Shown piece by piece: positions 61,351 to 64,000 of a DNA stretch of 64,000 nt (positions are counted from its first letter, which is position 1; each line of letters opens with the position of its first letter). The translations under genes and the position numbers were made by a program. The DNA comes from Sandaracinobacter neustonicus (GTDB taxonomy: Bacteria; Pseudomonadota; Alphaproteobacteria; Sphingomonadales; Sphingomonadaceae). The notes beneath the pieces were generated by a model. That model was not told the origin of the DNA and made no database searches. It saw only the letters and a list, made by a program, of their open reading frames with translations. Where the stretch lies: contig NZ_VFSU01000011.1 of NCBI RefSeq assembly GCF_006385875.1, positions 124,001 through 188,000 on the forward strand, written 5' to 3'.

Positions 61351-62073
61351 ATGGTCAAGGCTTCTGTCGCCAAACTGAACCCCTCCGCAGGAAAACCGCA
61401 ACCGCGCACGGCGGCTGCGCCACCGGCCGCATCCGCTTCGTCCCGGCCCACGCTGGGATCGCTGCTGCGGGCGCTGCGGGTGCGCAACCAGTGGACCTTG
61501 AAGGACATGAGCGAGCGGACGGGTATTCCCGTCTCCACCTTGTCCAAGATCGAGCATGACCGGCTGACCTTGACCTATGACCGGCTGCTGCAACTGTCCG
61601 AACGGCTGAATATGCGGCTGTCGGACCTGTTCGCGGAACCGGAATCCATGGGCGAGCCGGACCGTGTGACCGCCCGGCGCAGCATCGGCCTGCTTGAATC
61701 TGCACTTCAAGTCAGCACAGCAAACTACGACTATTATTATCTTTTCCCGGAACTCCGGCAAAAGCGCATGATCCCCATCATCACCCATGTGCGGGCGCGG
61801 ACGCTGGCGGAATTCGGCGATCTGGTGCGGCACAGCGGCGAGGAATGGATCTATGTCGTGTCCGGCCGGATTCGCGTGCACTCGGAATTTTACGAGACGA
61901 TCACGCTGGAAACCGGCCAGTCGGTCTATCTCGATAGCAATATGGGCCATGCCTATGTGCTGGCCGAAGGCTGCGACGAAGCGGTGGTGATCGGCGCCTG
62001 CGCCAGCGGCGAGCCGGACCAGATGCAGCATATGCTGGAACATCACAGTCCGGTGAGCGCCGACCCGGCCTGA
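61351..62073 (+). CDS. XRE-family regulator with C-terminal cupin domain
   Basis: Cytosolic regulator of 240 residues. The HTH (about 33-88) reads LGSLLRALRVRNQWTLKDMSERTGIPVSTLSKIEHDRLTLTYDRLLQLSERL. The cupin (about 165-232) reads HSGEEWIYVVSGRIRVHSEFYETITLETGQSVYLDSNMGHAYV and would bind a small effector. ATG 61351 is chosen; upstream in-frame residues are Cys/Phe-rich and lack support. Such proteins often control amino-acid catabolism. It lies between dctA (divergent) and the DgcN-like gene, and probably regulates one or both. Confidence 0.9.
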   Translation: MVKASVAKLNPSAGKPQPRTAAAPPAASASSRPTLGSLLRALRVRNQWTLKDMSERTGIPVSTLSKIEHDRLTLTYDRLLQLSERLNMRLSDLFAEPESMGEPDRVTARRSIGLLESALQVSTANYDYYYLFPELRQKRMIPIITHVRARTLAEFGDLVRHSGEEWIYVVSGRIRVHSEFYETITLETGQSVYLDSNMGHAYVLAEGCDEAVVIGACASGEPDQMQHMLEHHSPVSADPA

Positions 62074-62154
62074 GGACGGCCGAACAGGCGCATTCGTCAG
62101 CCTGATCAGAGAACTGACATTCACTTCGGTTTTTTCACCGCCGAGTCTCCGGCA

Positions 62155-62175
62155 GTGAAATCACACCATTTTCAC
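62155..62175. promoter_or_regulatory. Candidate operator upstream of the DgcN-like gene
   Basis: Inverted repeat GTGAAA-N9-TTTCAC in an AT-richer patch, with a TTGACA box at 62186-62191 just downstream. The likely ligand is the XRE-cupin protein. The matching -10 box is not evident. Confidence 0.35.
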
Positions 62176-62271
62176 CACGCTTGGCTTGACATGCGGCTTA
62201 TGAAATACGATTTCCGATCAGAGAATTTTGAGCCACTTTCGGTTCATCTCAGAACGATCTCGGGGGATTGC

Positions 62272-63270
62272 ATGGTTCGGAAGCCCTATCTCATCTTCGT
62301 CGGCGACGCCTCGCGTTCGGCTGTCACCAAGACGGCCGAGGGCGTCCGCGACTGGGCGCGCGAAGATTGCACCGGGCAGTGGCGGCAGTCGCCGGGCGCG
62401 ACGGACCTCGGCCTGCCGGATATGGCCCCGGCCGAAGCCTATGCGGCGGGTGCGCGATCCCTGCTGATCGGCATCGCCGCGATCGGCGGGCGCATTCCAG
62501 ACGAATGGGTGCCGTTGCTGCTGGAGGCGCTGGAGGCGGGGCTGGACATTGTCAGCGGCATGCACGGCCGCCTGTCGGCCATTCCCGAAGTGGCCGAAGC
62601 CGCCGCGCGCCTCGGCCGCAGCCTGCACGACGTTCGCCACAGTAGCCGCAGCTTCCCGGTGGCCTCCGGCCGCAAGCGCAGCGGCAAGCGGCTGCTGACG
62701 GTGGGCACCGATTGCGCGCTGGGCAAGAAATACACCGCGCTGGCGCTGGCCGCCGCGATGAAAGAGCGCGGGGTCGATGCCGATTTCCGCGCCACGGGGC
62801 AGACGGGGATCATGATTTCCGGAGACGGCGTCGCCATTGATGCCGTGGTGGCGGATTTCATCGCCGGGGCGGCGGAAACGCTGTCTCCCGAGGCAGCACC
62901 GGGCCATTGGGATGTCATCGAAGGGCAGGGGGCCATCTTCCACCCGGCCTATGCCGGGGTGACGCTGGGGCTGCTGCACGGCTCCCAGCCGGACGCGCTG
63001 GTGCTGTGCCACGATCCGCGCCGCACAGAGATCAGCATGTTCGAAGGCTTCCCGATCCGCCCGCTGGAGGAGACGATGGAGACCTATCTCAGCCTCGCCC
63101 GGGTGACGAATCCGGATGCGCGCTTCGTGGGCATCAGCCTCAACACGTCAGGCCTGTCCGAGGTGGAAGCGAACGCGCTCGCCGCCAGCCTTGAGGCGCA
63201 ACACGGCTTGCCGGTGATGGACCCGCTGCGCTTCGGCACGGAGCGGGTGGTGGAGCAGGCGCTGGCCTGA
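62272..63270 (+). CDS. DUF1611 protein, DgcN-like (D-glutamate catabolism)
   Basis: Cytosolic protein of 332 residues with a Rossmann-like N-terminal part and a P-loop-like segment, VGTDCALGKKYT (about 144-155), characteristic of the DUF1611 family. Family members named DgcN act as N-acetyltransferases in a D-glutamate catabolic route with the epimerase-like DgcA; no dgcA is within this window. ATG 62272 has CGGGGGA upstream; an earlier in-frame start adds low-quality sequence. It faces a membrane dipeptidase gene across 17 bases. Family call is good, the substrate is inference. Confidence 0.8.
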   Translation: MVRKPYLIFVGDASRSAVTKTAEGVRDWAREDCTGQWRQSPGATDLGLPDMAPAEAYAAGARSLLIGIAAIGGRIPDEWVPLLLEALEAGLDIVSGMHGRLSAIPEVAEAAARLGRSLHDVRHSSRSFPVASGRKRSGKRLLTVGTDCALGKKYTALALAAAMKERGVDADFRATGQTGIMISGDGVAIDAVVADFIAGAAETLSPEAAPGHWDVIEGQGAIFHPAYAGVTLGLLHGSQPDALVLCHDPRRTEISMFEGFPIRPLEETMETYLSLARVTNPDARFVGISLNTSGLSEVEANALAASLEAQHGLPVMDPLRFGTERVVEQALA

Positions 63271-63287
63271 CCGCCCTGCGGGTTCCG

Positions 63288-64000
63288 TCAGGCCTTTTGC
63301 GGAACCCAGGCGTCGCCCAGCAGGCGGCGGAAATTGCCGCCCAGCACGAGCCGGATGTTGGCATCCGAATAGCCGCGACGGATCAGCTCTTCGGCCAGAT
63401 CGAACATCTTCAGCGGGTGATCGAAGCCGTCGGTGTCGATCTTGTCGCGGAAGGCGTAGCTGTCTTTATACCCCGCCTTCAGCATCTTGTATTGATCTGC
63501 TGGCATATCGTCATAACCGTTCAGGTCGGCGTCGCTGCCGATGCCGACATGCTCGATGCCGGACAGTTTCACCACATGATCGATATGATCCACCATATGG
63601 GCGATGGTGGTCGGCTCCTTGTCGCGCACGAACATGCGCACGCCGGTGATCCCCATCACGCCGCCCTTGGCCGTCAGCGCCTTGATCGCCTCGTCCGTCT
63701 TGGTGCGCGGGTGGTTCACCAGCGCCCGGCAATTGCTGTGGGTGATGGCGATGGGGCGCGGCGACACCGCGATGGCGTCCAGCGTGGTCCTGTCCCCGCA
63801 ATGCGACACGTCCACCAGCATGCCCTGCTTGTTCATCGCAGCGATAATTCCGGCCCCGAAATCGCTGACGCCGCCATCCACCCGGTCCGTCCCGCCTGCG
63901 CCGAGAAGATTCTGGCTGTTGTAGGTGAGTTGCGAGCAACGCTGCCCCAACAGCCAGAACTTCTCGACGTCGGCGGTGGTCTGGAAATGATCGGCATTCT
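63288..64000 (-). CDS. Membrane dipeptidase (M19, renal-dipeptidase family), C-terminal part
   Basis: Zinc dipeptidase, cut by the window edge; about 237 C-terminal residues are visible. The frame continues beyond 63950 to the edge, reading NADHFQTTADVEKFWLLGQ before RCSQLTYNSQNLLG. Zinc-site and active-site blocks are LVDVSHCGDRTTLDA and PIAITHSNCRALVNHPR; the later HVGIGSDADLNGYD replaces the usual GSDFDG Phe with Ala. It ends in NFRRLLGDAWVPQKA. Family enzymes hydrolyse dipeptides, often with a D-residue at the C-terminus, consistent with the DgcN-like neighbour with which it converges. Confidence 0.9.
   Translation of the reverse strand, partial: NADHFQTTADVEKFWLLGQRCSQLTYNSQNLLGAGGTDRVDGGVSDFGAGIIAAMNKQGMLVDVSHCGDRTTLDAIAVSPRPIAITHSNCRALVNHPRTKTDEAIKALTAKGGVMGITGVRMFVRDKEPTTIAHMVDHIDHVVKLSGIEHVGIGSDADLNGYDDMPADQYKMLKAGYKDSYAFRDKIDTDGFDHPLKMFDLAEELIRRGYSDANIRLVLGGNFRRLLGDAWVPQKA

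Noticed and set aside
1-64000. CRISPR arrays, insertion sequences, prophage genes, rRNA operons
   Set aside because: No regular repeat-spacer array, transposase, phage structural gene or rRNA signature was seen. The Gly-rich coding repeats in the autotransporter are not CRISPR-like because their spacing varies and they lie in one open frame.

Overview
The window is high-GC, gene-dense alphaproteobacterial DNA, most likely from a sphingomonad (Sphingomonadales). Supporting signs are four TonB-dependent receptors (TBDRs), a protein with the alphaproteobacterial PEPxxWA-CTERM anchor, a system I cytochrome c maturation operon, a FecI/FecR-type surface-signalling pair and many secreted hydrolases. 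I see no insertion sequence, transposase, phage gene, CRISPR array or rRNA. One tRNA gene, tRNA-Ser(GCT), is present.

Bases 1-12,700 are mostly core housekeeping. They hold ccmB(partial)-C-D-E-F-G-H-I with four-base stop/start overlaps, a glutathione S-transferase, the potassium transporter kup behind a possible coupled leader peptide, an Ala-rich lipoprotein, hemC-hemD plus a mitofilin-like membrane protein, and a UDP-glucose 6-dehydrogenase gene carrying a one-base frameshift at about 11,943. tRNA-Ser(GCT) closes this part. Right behind it lies a 150-bp patch of short direct repeats at 10-bp spacing that looks like a recombination (att) region.

From 12,800 on the window is accessory. (1) A minus-strand trio encodes a PEP-CTERM protein, a 2007-residue Gly-rich autotransporter and a multicopper oxidase, with an HTH regulator divergent to it. 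(2) A likely organosulfur module holds a TauD-type dioxygenase facing a TBDR / NtaA-DszA-type flavin monooxygenase / FAD-NAD(P) oxidoreductase operon. (3) A TetR regulator and DUF3667 protein are divergent from a Tat-exported sulfatase followed by two outer-membrane-type proteins and a DUF3313 protein; two TGAC-N6-GTCA palindromes lie between them. (4) An RND tripartite efflux operon and its TetR regulator carry matching operator-like sites. (5) An ECF sigma / FecR / STN-TBDR signalling set is followed by a calcineurin-like phosphoesterase, a second TBDR and a secreted PI-PLC-like enzyme, which suggests phosphoester or inositol-lipid scavenging. (6) An MFS transporter is convergent with a regulator made of two fused TetR units. 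(7) A TBDR, a secreted S12-type serine hydrolase, DctA, an XRE-cupin regulator, a DgcN-like (DUF1611) protein and a membrane dipeptidase form a plausible locus for D-amino-acid-containing peptides.

All functional assignments come from reading motifs by eye. No database search was run, and substrates are inferences unless stated.
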